Source of the DNA: Sphingobacteriales bacterium
GTDB lineage: Bacteria > Bacteroidota > Bacteroidia > Chitinophagales > Chitinophagaceae
NCBI GenBank assembly: GCA_003963365.1
Contig: RXJG01000002.1
Coordinates: 670,774 to 734,773, forward strand
DNA length: 64,000 bases
Direction: 5' to 3'
Made by a program: the position numbers and the translations under genes. The notes beneath the pieces were generated by a model that saw only the letters and a program-made list of their open reading frames with translations, was not told the DNA's origin and made no database searches. How positions within the stretch are numbered: position 1 is the stretch's first letter; each line of letters starts with the position of its first letter. Shown here in pieces: positions 25,050 through 33,683 of the stretch.

Positions 25050-26288
25050 ATGTCATCCATGCTTGTCACCAACATTAAGCAGCTGGTTAATGTCAGGGAA
25101 GAAAATCATTTATTAAGAAGAAAAGAACTTTCTCATCTTCCTGTTATTGAAGATGCCTTCCTCATTATTGAAGATGGCATTATTGCTGAATATGGAAGAA
25201 TGGAACAACTGTCATCTGTCAACCGTCCTCTGTCAACATTAAATGCTTCCGGTCAATTCATCCTTCCTGCCTGGTGTGATAGTCATACACATTTAGTGTT
25301 TGCTGCCAGCAGGGAAGAAGAGTTTGTAGATAAAATAAAGGGGCTAAGTTATGCAGAGATTGCAGCAAAAGGCGGAGGAATATTAAACTCTGCAAAAAAG
25401 TTGAATGCAACCAGCGAAGATGAGTTATTCAATCTATCATGGAAACGATTGGAAGAAGTTGCCAAACTCGGTACCGGTGCTATTGAAATAAAAAGTGGCT
25501 ATGGATTAACTGTGGAAGGTGAATTGAAAATGCTCCGTGTAATTAAGCGATTGAAAGAAAAGTCAAATCTCACTATTAAAGCAACATTTCTTGGAGCACA
25601 TACCTATCCATTAGTGTATAAAGAAAATCATCGTGGCTATATTGATTTAATCAGGAATGAAATGCTGCCGGTAATTGCTGCTGAAAAATTAGCTGATTAT
25701 ATTGATGTGTTTTGCGAAACTGGTTTCTTTTCATCCGAAGAAACGGAAGAGATATGCAAAGCAGGAATGAGTTATGGATTAAAACCAAAGCTTCATGCTA
25801 ATCAATTAAATTTATCCGGTGGAGTTGAAGTGGGTGTAAAGTTGCATGCTGTTTCCGTTGATCATTTGGAAACAATGGATGAATCGTCAATCAAAACATT
25901 AGCATCATCTAATACTATCGGAACACTATTACCAACAGCCGCTTTCTTTTTACGAATGCCTTTTCAACCAGCCCGGCAATTAATTGATGCCGGTTGTGCC
26001 ATTGCGCTGGCAACAGATTTCAATCCCGGTTCTTCTCCCAGCTGTAATATGAATTTGGTAGTGGCAATGAGCTGCATTCAAATGAAGATGTTACCGGAAG
26101 AAGCCATCAATGCAGCAACCATCAACGGAGCCTATGCAATGGAAGTGGAAAAGGAATTAGGCAGCATCACTGTTGGAAAGAAAGCGAACCTCATTTTTAC
26201 CAAACCAATTCCATCCCTGGCATACCTTCCTTATTCCTTTGGTACAAATTTGATTGATAAAGTAATGATAAACGGAGAATTTATTTAA
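25050..26288 (+). CDS. hutI: imidazolonepropionase
   Basis: It hydrolyses 4-imidazolone-5-propionate to N-formimidoyl-glutamate, the third step of histidine breakdown. The 412-residue amidohydrolase has the metal-binding motif WCDSHTHLVFA, the substrate-region motif GTGAIEIKSGYGL, KLHANQLN, VDHLE and LATDFNPGSSPS. Residues about 54-63 (LSSVNRPLS) are encoded by a heptad repeat and sit in a loop of the N-terminal beta domain. hutG follows 9 bases downstream; hutH and hutU are not in this window. The start may be the ATG at 25050 or 25059. Confidence 0.95.
   Translation: MSSMLVTNIKQLVNVREENHLLRRKELSHLPVIEDAFLIIEDGIIAEYGRMEQLSSVNRPLSTLNASGQFILPAWCDSHTHLVFAASREEEFVDKIKGLSYAEIAAKGGGILNSAKKLNATSEDELFNLSWKRLEEVAKLGTGAIEIKSGYGLTVEGELKMLRVIKRLKEKSNLTIKATFLGAHTYPLVYKENHRGYIDLIRNEMLPVIAAEKLADYIDVFCETGFFSSEETEEICKAGMSYGLKPKLHANQLNLSGGVEVGVKLHAVSVDHLETMDESSIKTLASSNTIGTLLPTAAFFLRMPFQPARQLIDAGCAIALATDFNPGSSPSCNMNLVVAMSCIQMKMLPEEAINAATINGAYAMEVEKELGSITVGKKANLIFTKPIPSLAYLPYSFGTNLIDKVMINGEFI
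25209..25236 (+). repeat. heptad run inside hutI
   Basis: Four 7-mers in register (CTGTCAT, CTGTCAA, CCGTCCT, CTGTCAA) encode a loop in the N-terminal domain. The units closely resemble the CGGTCAA/CCGTCAA units at 5097-5124. Confidence 0.6.
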
Positions 26289-26297
26289 CTTCCACCA

Positions 26298-27347
26298 ATG
26301 AAGCATTTAAAAGTTTACAGCAAACAGGATATTCTCAGTCTTACAAAAATCAGGCGGTTTGAAACAAAAGCAGGAGAGCGGCTGCATACCATTAAAGAAG
26401 TTTCGCAACTGGAAGAATCCATTGATCAGTCGCCGGCAAAATATGTTTTGATTGGGGTTCCCGAAGAAATTGGAGTAAAAGCCAATCATGGTAATGGCGG
26501 AACAGAAACTGCCTGGTTACCATTCTTGCAATCTTTCTTTAATGTGCAGAGCAATGATTTTTTTAGCGGAGACGATGTGCTGATGCTGGGTCATTTTGAT
26601 TTTGGCGATATGAAATGGCTCATTGATAACAATGCGCATGGACAGGAAGAAAAAATAGATGCTTACCGTCATGCTGTTATTACGATTGATGATGAAGTGG
26701 AAAGTTTGGTTAAGATTATTACTTCTCTTAACAAAATACCCATTGTTATTGGTGGCGGACATAACAACGCTTATCCATTAATTAAAGGTTCGGCCAAAGG
26801 ATTACATAAAGCAGGAAAAATTCCTATGGCGCAAATCAATGCTATTAATTTAGATGCCCATACCGATTACCGTCCTTCAGAAGGAAGACATAGCGGCAAT
26901 GGTTTCCGTTATGCAGATGAAGATGGTTATTTACAGAAATATTGTGCCATCGGTATTCATGAAAATTATTTGCCACAAAATGTGTGGCTGGATATTGTAA
27001 ACAATCCTTTCATGGACTTTGTTACCTATGAAGATATTTTTATTCACGAGAAGCGAAACTTCATACAAGCCATTGCACATGCCACAGGCTTTACTGATGA
27101 TAATTATACAGGAATAGAAATAGATCTTGACTCCATTGAGTATGTTTTAAGCAGTGCAGCTACACCCAGTGGTATCTCACCCTTACATGCAAGACAGTTT
27201 ATAAACTTTGCTGCTACAGACAGTAAAGTGGCTTATGTACATATTTGCGAAGGGGCTACTCAATTGAGTGATGGAAGAAAAGATGAATCAACCGGTAAAT
27301 TGATCAGCTATTTAGTGACTGATTTTATAAAAGCTCATAAACAGTAA
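26298..27347 (+). CDS. hutG: formimidoylglutamase, arginase family
   Basis: A 349-residue manganese ureohydrolase that probably cleaves N-formimidoyl-glutamate to glutamate and formamide, the step after HutI. The arginase-family metal motifs are VIGGGHNNAYP (GGxH), NLDAHTDYRP (DAHxD) and IEIDLDSIE (DxDxxD). Adjacency to hutI, 9 bases apart, is the main reason for choosing formimidoylglutamase over agmatinase or arginase. Its stop codon abuts the stop codon of the converging rhodanese-thioredoxin gene, with no terminator between. Confidence 0.88.
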   Translation: MKHLKVYSKQDILSLTKIRRFETKAGERLHTIKEVSQLEESIDQSPAKYVLIGVPEEIGVKANHGNGGTETAWLPFLQSFFNVQSNDFFSGDDVLMLGHFDFGDMKWLIDNNAHGQEEKIDAYRHAVITIDDEVESLVKIITSLNKIPIVIGGGHNNAYPLIKGSAKGLHKAGKIPMAQINAINLDAHTDYRPSEGRHSGNGFRYADEDGYLQKYCAIGIHENYLPQNVWLDIVNNPFMDFVTYEDIFIHEKRNFIQAIAHATGFTDDNYTGIEIDLDSIEYVLSSAATPSGISPLHARQFINFAATDSKVAYVHICEGATQLSDGRKDESTGKLISYLVTDFIKAHKQ

Positions 27348-28064
27348 TTATTGTAATTGAGCCTGTATCTCATTTTCATCAGCTATTCCGTCTTTACGCC
27401 AAACCTGCTGACCATTTTTGAAGAGCAACAATACCGGCAAGGCTTCTACATTATATTTCTTTAATAAATCTAAATCACGGCCACCATCTACTTTTACTAA
27501 TTTTAATTTGCCGGCATTTTTTTCAACAACAGCTTTAATGGCTGGTTCCATTTTTTTACAAGGCGGACACCATTCAGCGCCAAAATCAACTAATACCAAT
27601 GATGAACTTTTAATTGCTGCATCAAATTCTTCTACAGCCATTTGTTTCTCATTGCTCATTCCTTCAACCGGGAGATTAGATTGTTTCCATGCATTAATAC
27701 CACCTTTTAATTCATACACCTGTGTAAAACCATTTTTACGAAACTTATCAGCCGCAGCAGCACTTCTGCCACCACTTAAACAATACACATAAAGCGGTTT
27801 GTTTTTATCCAGGTAAGAAGTTCTTCTTTCAAATTCAGTTTTATCATTCCAGTTGGCCAGTAACGAACCTTTTAAATGTCCGCTGGCATATTCACCGGGA
27901 GTACGAACATCTAATAACTGAATGGAATCTTTAACAATGGCAGTAGCAAATTCATTGGCATCTAACTTTTCTTTTTGTGCTGATTTTTCCTGTGCATTAC
28001 AAGCCAGGACGAATAAAGAAAACAACAAGACACTGAAGTAAGAGGGATTTTTAAACATTTTCAT
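27348..28064 (-). CDS. rhodanese-thioredoxin fusion lipoprotein
   Basis: A 238-residue exported protein. The lipoprotein signal has its lipobox around FVLAC. A rhodanese domain (about residues 35-130) carries the active-site Cys in YVYCLSGGRS, and a thioredoxin domain (about 145-238) carries WCPPC. The fusion suggests a periplasmic thiol or sulfur-transfer role; the partner is unknown. The start chosen is the ATG at 28064 (28058 is also possible), because a TAACTTTG box ends at 28079. The frame is open to 28112, which would place the start within or upstream of the promoter. Confidence 0.85.
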   Translation of the reverse strand: MKMFKNPSYFSVLLFSLFVLACNAQEKSAQKEKLDANEFATAIVKDSIQLLDVRTPGEYASGHLKGSLLANWNDKTEFERRTSYLDKNKPLYVYCLSGGRSAAAADKFRKNGFTQVYELKGGINAWKQSNLPVEGMSNEKQMAVEEFDAAIKSSSLVLVDFGAEWCPPCKKMEPAIKAVVEKNAGKLKLVKVDGGRDLDLLKKYNVEALPVLLLFKNGQQVWRKDGIADENEIQAQLQ

Positions 28065-28078
28065 GCACGACATTTTTG

Positions 28079-28086
28079 CAAAGTTA
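28079..28086 (-). promoter_or_regulatory. -7 box (TAACTTTG) for the rhodanese-thioredoxin gene
   Basis: This is an exact TAnnTTTG match, 14 bases before the ATG at 28064 on the minus strand, which gives a very short leader. Confidence 0.5.
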
Positions 28087-28185
28087 CCGGTTGTTAAATT
28101 ATTGGATGTCATTATAAAGACTATTTTCTGCTTATGCTGTCTCTATTGTCAAGAAAAAAGCTAAGTGTTCTATTTCCTCATTGGT

Positions 28186-29853
28186 TTAATCCTTCCTTTT
28201 AGCGATAGCTAATTTCAACCCTTTAATAGCTAATGGTTCGCCCGGATCTTTTTTAAGTGATTCAGAAAATGCTGTGGCAGCTTCTTTAAACTGTCCGTAT
28301 TTAAGATGCATATAACCTAAGTACGATCTTGCAGGAGTTAACCAGTCTTTTGGTTCATCATATACCATATCATCTTCTTTTTGTACAGCTACTTTTAATA
28401 ACCGAATTGCTTCTGCCTGGTTGTTTTCTTTATCAGCAATCATTGCCTGTAAAATATTGATAGCAACATTACCGGCTGCATCCGGTGCATTAAAAACTCC
28501 ATTCGGAACTTTCATATCTGCTTCCTGTAATAAATTTTGTATTGCCTCTATGGATGCTTTGGCTGCGGACAAATTTCCCTTGGCAGCATTGGCTATTCCC
28601 TGTGCATAATGCCAGATCGCTGTTGAATAATGATGATGATTATTTGGCTTAGGTTCTTTTAATATCGCATCCCATTGTTTGTAATATATCATGGTGAACA
28701 TTGGCGTACTCCATAAATACTGAATATAATCACCAACCGGTGCTTCCAATCCCAATGCGGATGTATCCAAACTGTTTCTGCAGGCAATTGCTGATTTTAG
28801 CGCATACGCATAATTTTCCACAAACAATGCATTGGCAGCCTGCATATGCAGGTTATGCCACTCGTAAAGGAAAGCACCGTTGGTTACTGAAGGCATTAAA
28901 CCTTTATAATTGTTATACTGACTTACCGCTTGTTCATTTACTATTGTTCCCTTTTTAAAGTAACCGGTTCTTATGTATATATGGGAAGGCATATGCACCA
29001 TATGTGATAAACCAGGAGTAATAGTTTCCAATTTATCAGCACTCGTTAATGCTTTGCTGGGAGTGGATGATGCTTCCCACATGTGAATATTGTAATGATT
29101 TAATCCCGGATGATTGGTATTTAATTTTAATCCTTTGTCAACAACAGAAAGAATTAAAGGAGTCCACTCCTTAGGTTTACCATCATGATACCAGTAATCC
29201 CAAGGATGCTCATTCATCATCGCATCAACATATAAAGCAACAACATCTGCATTGTTACCATCTGAACTAAACAGTTCTTTCATAGCTGCAGTATAGTTGG
29301 CATTTAATACAGAACGTTTGATAGTACTGTCGGCTGAATAATGTTGCTGCTCTGCATTAATTAATTTTTTCTCCAGTGACGAAGCATTTTCTGAAAGTGA
29401 TGCTGCTTTTTGTATAGCAGCTAAAGCGTCTGGTGCCTGTGCATAAACAAGGTCATTAATATTGGGACCATAAGAGAGAGCTTCTGCCCAGTAAAGCATT
29501 GCACAATTGGCATCAAACTCCTGTGCTTTCTTGAAAGAAGCTAATGCTTCGATAATATGAAAGCCATAATACATATTGATACCCTGGTTAAAATAAAATT
29601 GTGCACTGTCGTTTTTGGTAGAGATTTTCCATGTGTATTTACCAAAGCCGGGTAATGGACCAAAGCCATTTACTTCATCTGCTGTTAAAGTGAATTCATT
29701 CCAGTCTGGTGTACAACGCAATGCCAGTTGTTTTTTGGAAAGCATTTGCTTTTTTATATCAGCTGCTTTTTGTTTTGATATTTCGTTTATGCGAAAGGCA
29801 AAAACAATTATGGATGTCAGCAATAATGCCGGAACGAACAGCCGGAGTTTCAT
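28186..29853 (-). CDS. tetratricopeptide repeat protein, exported or membrane-tethered
   Basis: A 555-residue protein with an N-terminal hydrophobic segment (LRLFVPALLLTSIIVFAF) that could be a signal peptide or anchor. TPR-like helical repeats appear at about residues 85-150 and again near the C terminus (about 455-550: WLTPARSYLGYMHLKYGQFK, then AAFSESLKKDPGEPLAIKG). The central part has conserved-looking His-rich motifs (HMVHMPSHIYIRTGY, HNLHMQAAN). It is a family frequently annotated only as a TPR protein; the function is unknown. The start is the ATG at 29853. Confidence 0.75.
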   Translation of the reverse strand: MKLRLFVPALLLTSIIVFAFRINEISKQKAADIKKQMLSKKQLALRCTPDWNEFTLTADEVNGFGPLPGFGKYTWKISTKNDSAQFYFNQGINMYYGFHIIEALASFKKAQEFDANCAMLYWAEALSYGPNINDLVYAQAPDALAAIQKAASLSENASSLEKKLINAEQQHYSADSTIKRSVLNANYTAAMKELFSSDGNNADVVALYVDAMMNEHPWDYWYHDGKPKEWTPLILSVVDKGLKLNTNHPGLNHYNIHMWEASSTPSKALTSADKLETITPGLSHMVHMPSHIYIRTGYFKKGTIVNEQAVSQYNNYKGLMPSVTNGAFLYEWHNLHMQAANALFVENYAYALKSAIACRNSLDTSALGLEAPVGDYIQYLWSTPMFTMIYYKQWDAILKEPKPNNHHHYSTAIWHYAQGIANAAKGNLSAAKASIEAIQNLLQEADMKVPNGVFNAPDAAGNVAINILQAMIADKENNQAEAIRLLKVAVQKEDDMVYDEPKDWLTPARSYLGYMHLKYGQFKEAATAFSESLKKDPGEPLAIKGLKLAIAKRKD

Positions 29854-29899
29854 ATGCAAAAGTTATTATTACCTAAGTTAAGAAAAGGATCAGAATAAA

Positions 29900-31426
29900 T
29901 TATTTGATCAGCATGGTGGCGGCCACTGTTTCAATTCCCTGCCATAAATAGCCCAATCTTATATTTTCATTTTCGGCATGCTGATTATTGTCATAGTTAA
30001 CTAAATTCATAGTAATAGGTTTGGCGCCTAATTTTTTCTCAAAAAGAAATAAAGGTAAACTTCCTCCAACACCGGGCAACAGCACCACCGGATCTTTTGT
30101 GGTAGTTTGAACAGCAGCAATAATATTTTTTGCTATGGGCAAATCCATGGGTGTTCGTTGAGCATTATAACCGGCCCCTCTTTTATTTACCTGTGCAATC
30201 CAGCCATATTTTTTTCTTTCTTCATCTGTGGGAGCTTTGTCTGTTATGTAATAGCCCTGCGATTTGATATGATTGATAAGTTTGTTTATTTGCCTGTCGG
30301 CATCATTACCCAATACTAATCTTAAATCCAGCACAGCAGTAGCAGTTGAAGGTATGATATTGCTTGCCATAGCACCTACATTCATACTTTGCATGCCATT
30401 GATGTTGAGTGTGGGCAGGTTAATAAGTTCGAGAAAAGATTTACCACCACCATCAGGAACGGCAATACCTAATTCATCTTTTAATATGCCTTCAATAGCC
30501 GGCACTTTTTTGATAGCTTCTTTTTCTGTAGCTGATAATGGCGTTACGTCATTATAAAAATCTTTGATAGTAACCATTCCATTTTTATCTTTCATTGATG
30601 CCAGTAACTGAGCTAAACGCATCGCCGGGTTTGGGGCCCAGTTACCATAGTTGCCACTATGCAACGGACGCTTACCACCATAAACGATCAAATCAACATT
30701 CACATCACCCCTTACACCAAATGCAATTTGCTTTCTTCCCGATTGATGACGTGGGCCATCACAAATGATCCAGCAATCGGCTGCTAACTCTGCTTTGTAC
30801 TTATCCATTATATCACCAAGATTCACAGAGCCGGCTTCTTCTTCACCTTCAAAAAAGAATTTAATATTAATTGAAGAAGTAAGATTGTTTTTAATGATGG
30901 CTTCATAGGCTTTGATGATGGCATATACACCGGCTTTGTCATCCGAGCTTCCCCTGCCATACAATCTCCAGTCTGGATTGATGGGTTCATTATCATTTGG
31001 AAAAGAAATAAATTTTCCTCCTCTATCCAACCTGTCGCTAACCAAGACTGGTTTAAAAGGTTCCAGTCCTTCTGCCCATTGTTTTGGATTAACTGGTTGT
31101 CCATCATAATGCGCATAAAAGGCGATTGTCTTTGTGGCACCGGGAGTAGTTACTTCTCCAAATACAACCGGTGCTGCACCGGGTTTATCTAAAGTGAGTA
31201 ATTGAGTTTTAACTCCGAGCTTGCCCAAAAGATTTTTAATATAATCTGCATTACGATAAATGTTGACAGAATCACCTAACACATTTGGAATGCTGATGAA
31301 CTCAGCATATTCTTTCAGCATGACATGTTGCTGATCAGAAATATACTTACTGATTTTTTGCTGTACAGTTTGGCTGAATGCTTTTAAAGAAACAAATATC
31401 AGAGTGGCGATAATAAATTTCTTCAT
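29900..31426 (-). CDS. secreted M20 family dipeptidase/metallopeptidase
   Basis: A 508-residue exported zinc peptidase. A signal peptide (KKFIIATLIFVSLKAFSQ) is followed by the M20 catalytic domain: AFYAHYDGQPVNP (first metal His), YGRGSSDDKAG (bridging Asp) and FFEGEEEAGS (catalytic Glu and metal Glu). The lid/dimerisation domain is at about 240-400. The family cleaves dipeptides or acylated amino acids, probably in the periplasm. The start is the ATG at 31426. The frame runs on upstream to 31537, but those residues have no signal character. Confidence 0.9.
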   Translation of the reverse strand: MKKFIIATLIFVSLKAFSQTVQQKISKYISDQQHVMLKEYAEFISIPNVLGDSVNIYRNADYIKNLLGKLGVKTQLLTLDKPGAAPVVFGEVTTPGATKTIAFYAHYDGQPVNPKQWAEGLEPFKPVLVSDRLDRGGKFISFPNDNEPINPDWRLYGRGSSDDKAGVYAIIKAYEAIIKNNLTSSINIKFFFEGEEEAGSVNLGDIMDKYKAELAADCWIICDGPRHQSGRKQIAFGVRGDVNVDLIVYGGKRPLHSGNYGNWAPNPAMRLAQLLASMKDKNGMVTIKDFYNDVTPLSATEKEAIKKVPAIEGILKDELGIAVPDGGGKSFLELINLPTLNINGMQSMNVGAMASNIIPSTATAVLDLRLVLGNDADRQINKLINHIKSQGYYITDKAPTDEERKKYGWIAQVNKRGAGYNAQRTPMDLPIAKNIIAAVQTTTKDPVVLLPGVGGSLPLFLFEKKLGAKPITMNLVNYDNNQHAENENIRLGYLWQGIETVAATMLIK

Positions 31427-31485
31427 AACAGTATTGATGTATTTTAAAATTACGGTAATCCGGTTAATCTTCAATATTCTTTTAA

Positions 31486-31689
31486 TCCGGCTCATGGTCA
31501 TCATCCAAAGGAGGTATCGCCTATTATGGTTCAGCACCTACCGTTGCGGCTTTAACAAAAAGTTTTACTTCAACAGCTTTTGATAAAATAAGCAAAACCT
31601 GGAACGTTGCTTCCGAAGATAATTTCAATATCCACCCGGACAATAAAGAACCTATTGAAAACGAACACCTGACTCTTAGTAAAAAGTAG
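31486..31689 (+). pseudogene. start-less C-terminal coding remnant
   Basis: A 67-codon open frame without ATG, GTG or TTG, following a stop at 31483, reads SGSWSSSKGGIAYYGSAPTV... and ends ...NEHLTLSKK. The composition is protein-like, and a terminator-like hairpin follows on the same strand. It may be the 3' end of a gene whose front has been lost. No family was recognised. Confidence 0.4.
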
Positions 31690-31710
31690 TTTTGGTTAAT
31701 GGTCAATTTA

Positions 31711-31739
31711 CCCCCTGCTTATTGCTTGCGTTGCGGGGG
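31711..31739 (+). terminator. terminator-like hairpin behind the remnant
   Basis: CCCCC and GGGGG arms, extended by an inner GC pair with one bulge, surround a loop of about 14 bases. They are followed by a T-rich stretch on the plus strand (31742-31746). Confidence 0.5.
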
Positions 31740-31744
31740 CATTT

Positions 31745-33172
31745 TTATTGCTGTCTTCCTTTCGCTAATTGAAAGAAATGTGTAACACAGGCCGGAATAT
31801 CTTTTTGGTAATGACTCACAAAAATGAGGGTGGTGCCAAATTGTTTACAGATTTCATTTACTAATTGAATAAAGTAACTGGTTTGATCATCATCCAATCC
31901 CTGGCAGGGTTCATCTAATATCAGCAGTGGCGGATTTTTTATTAAAGCTCTTGCTAATAAAACAATTCTTTGTTCACTGTTGGCGAGTGTGAACATGGCT
32001 TTATGCTGAAATTTTTTGAGATTGAATAAGTTGACCCATTGCTGAACCTGTTGTTCCTGTGTAGCAGTTAGCTGCCGAAACAGGCCAATGGTATCAAAAA
32101 GACCGGATGCAATTACCTGGAAGCAGCTATTGTGTTGCTCAAAAAACAAATGAAGTTCAGGTGATACATAACCAATCTGTTTTTTAATATCCCAAATGCT
32201 TTCGCCTTTTCCTCTTCGTTTATCAAACAGGTAAATTTCATTGGCATATGCTTGCGGATTATCTGCATTAATTAAACTTAATAAAGTTGATTTGCCTGCG
32301 CCATTTGGTCCGGATAAACACCAGCATTCCCCTTTTTTTATTGTCCAGTTGATATTGTCTAAAATGGTTTTGTTGCCATACCTCACCGAAACATTTTTCA
32401 TTTGTACTGCATGTTTAAAAGGAGGATAACCAGGTGCAGGAATGTTTTTTATGGTAGTAACAAATGCAGCGTTTTTGGTTTGATGAAACCTGGTTGGCTG
32501 GTAATCTTTCTTTTTCCCCTGCCAAATCATTTTACCATTTTCCAATACGAAAATATTTGTGATACATTGAGGAATTTCATTGGGAGAAGTGATAAGTAAT
32601 AAATGAATCCCCTCTTTGATAATAGAAGTAAAAATGGAATGTAAGGTAGTTCTTCCTTCTGCATCGAGGCCAATAAAAGGGTTATCTAAAATAAGTAATG
32701 CCGGGTTTGCTGACAGCGCTTTTACCAGTTGCAACCGCTTATTTTCTCCATTCGATAATTGAATGAGTGGTTTGGAAAGGAGAGGTGTGAGATGCAAAAG
32801 TTTAATCCACTTTTCTTTGCCAGGTAAATGCTGTAAAGCAGATTCAACAGTAATAGTATCTTCTGAATCAAAAGAATTGAATCGTTGCTGGTAATAAAGA
32901 TCGGCGGTATTGGAAAGGTTTTTAAAATGATGTTGTTGTTCCACCAACATAATCTTCTTTCCGTCAGCATCATTGTTGTGTTGAAATATAATTTTCCCTG
33001 AAAAGAATATTTTACCGGTTAATGCATGGGCCAACGTTGTTTTACCGCTGCCCGAATGCCCAATAATAGCCCATTGTTCATCCTTTTGGATGGTTAGATT
33101 GATATTGTTTAATAAATACTCACCATTCCTGTTTACAGTTAAATCCTCTATTACTATGACTGATTTACTCAT
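31745..33172 (-). CDS. ModF/PhrA-like tandem ABC ATPase
   Basis: A 474-residue soluble protein with two ABC nucleotide-binding domains and no membrane domain. Domain 1 (residues about 5-215) has Walker A GHSGSGKT, signature LSNGENKR and Walker B LLILDNPF, with Asn where the catalytic Glu normally stands. Domain 2 (about 240-470) has Walker A GPNGAGKS, a degenerate signature LANSEQRI and an intact LLILDEPCQGLD. The segment GESIWDIKKQIGYVSPELHL matches E. coli ModF. ModF's role is unsettled; the gene is not next to molybdate transport genes here. The start is the ATG at 33172. Confidence 0.85.
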   Translation of the reverse strand: MSKSVIVIEDLTVNRNGEYLLNNINLTIQKDEQWAIIGHSGSGKTTLAHALTGKIFFSGKIIFQHNNDADGKKIMLVEQQHHFKNLSNTADLYYQQRFNSFDSEDTITVESALQHLPGKEKWIKLLHLTPLLSKPLIQLSNGENKRLQLVKALSANPALLILDNPFIGLDAEGRTTLHSIFTSIIKEGIHLLLITSPNEIPQCITNIFVLENGKMIWQGKKKDYQPTRFHQTKNAAFVTTIKNIPAPGYPPFKHAVQMKNVSVRYGNKTILDNINWTIKKGECWCLSGPNGAGKSTLLSLINADNPQAYANEIYLFDKRRGKGESIWDIKKQIGYVSPELHLFFEQHNSCFQVIASGLFDTIGLFRQLTATQEQQVQQWVNLFNLKKFQHKAMFTLANSEQRIVLLARALIKNPPLLILDEPCQGLDDDQTSYFIQLVNEICKQFGTTLIFVSHYQKDIPACVTHFFQLAKGRQQ

Positions 33173-33347
33173 TAATGTAAAAATGAGCAATTTAAATCAC
33201 ATATACCAATCGGGAAGCGGAGGTTAAGTCTTTGTAAAGAACAATGATAGTTCGGTATTTATAGCTACTTTACATTTAGATTGTTTACTATCCCTTCATA
33301 CCCTTTTTGATTGCGTCATTACATCATGAAATCTAAAGCGAAAGTTT

Positions 33348-33659
33348 ATGGTGAAATCATTTATGGAGGGAGTCTTAATAGCGTTTGTTTTTTTCTTCCT
33401 TTACAAGCTGTATGGCTTTTTCCTGTTTTTGTCAATCAGCCGGGCCACGCCTGATAAGCGACTGAAATCTTTTTTGAAAGTTTTGGGTAATAAATATTCC
33501 AGCAAAGACGATTTGCTGGGCACCAAATACAAATGGTATAAATATGGGGCTGTAATTACTGCAGTTTTTGATGACCAGGGCGAACTGGTTGAAAAGAATA
33601 TTAATGCTTATAATTTCTCCTCCTTCCGAAACCGTATTTCCTTCAGCAGGGATGTTTAG
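33348..33659 (+). CDS. small membrane protein, unknown
   Basis: A 103-residue protein of unknown function. One hydrophobic helix occupies about residues 8-30 (GVLIAFVFFFLYKLYGFFLF). The C-terminal part is basic and soluble, with a possible small beta domain (KYKWYKYGAVITAVFDDQG). It stands alone on the plus strand between the ModF-like gene and the penicillin-binding protein gene. No promoter box is evident. Confidence 0.6.
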   Translation: MVKSFMEGVLIAFVFFFLYKLYGFFLFLSISRATPDKRLKSFLKVLGNKYSSKDDLLGTKYKWYKYGAVITAVFDDQGELVEKNINAYNFSSFRNRISFSRDV

Positions 33660-33683
33660 TAAAAATCAGAAACCTGAATTTTT

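Larger units (their letters stand above)
31427..31744. other. 318-base intergenic region with a gene remnant
   Basis: Between the M20 peptidase (minus strand) and the ModF-like gene (minus strand) this region holds a start-less plus-strand reading frame (31486-31689) and a plus-strand terminator (31711-31739). Nothing else was recognised. Confidence 0.6.
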
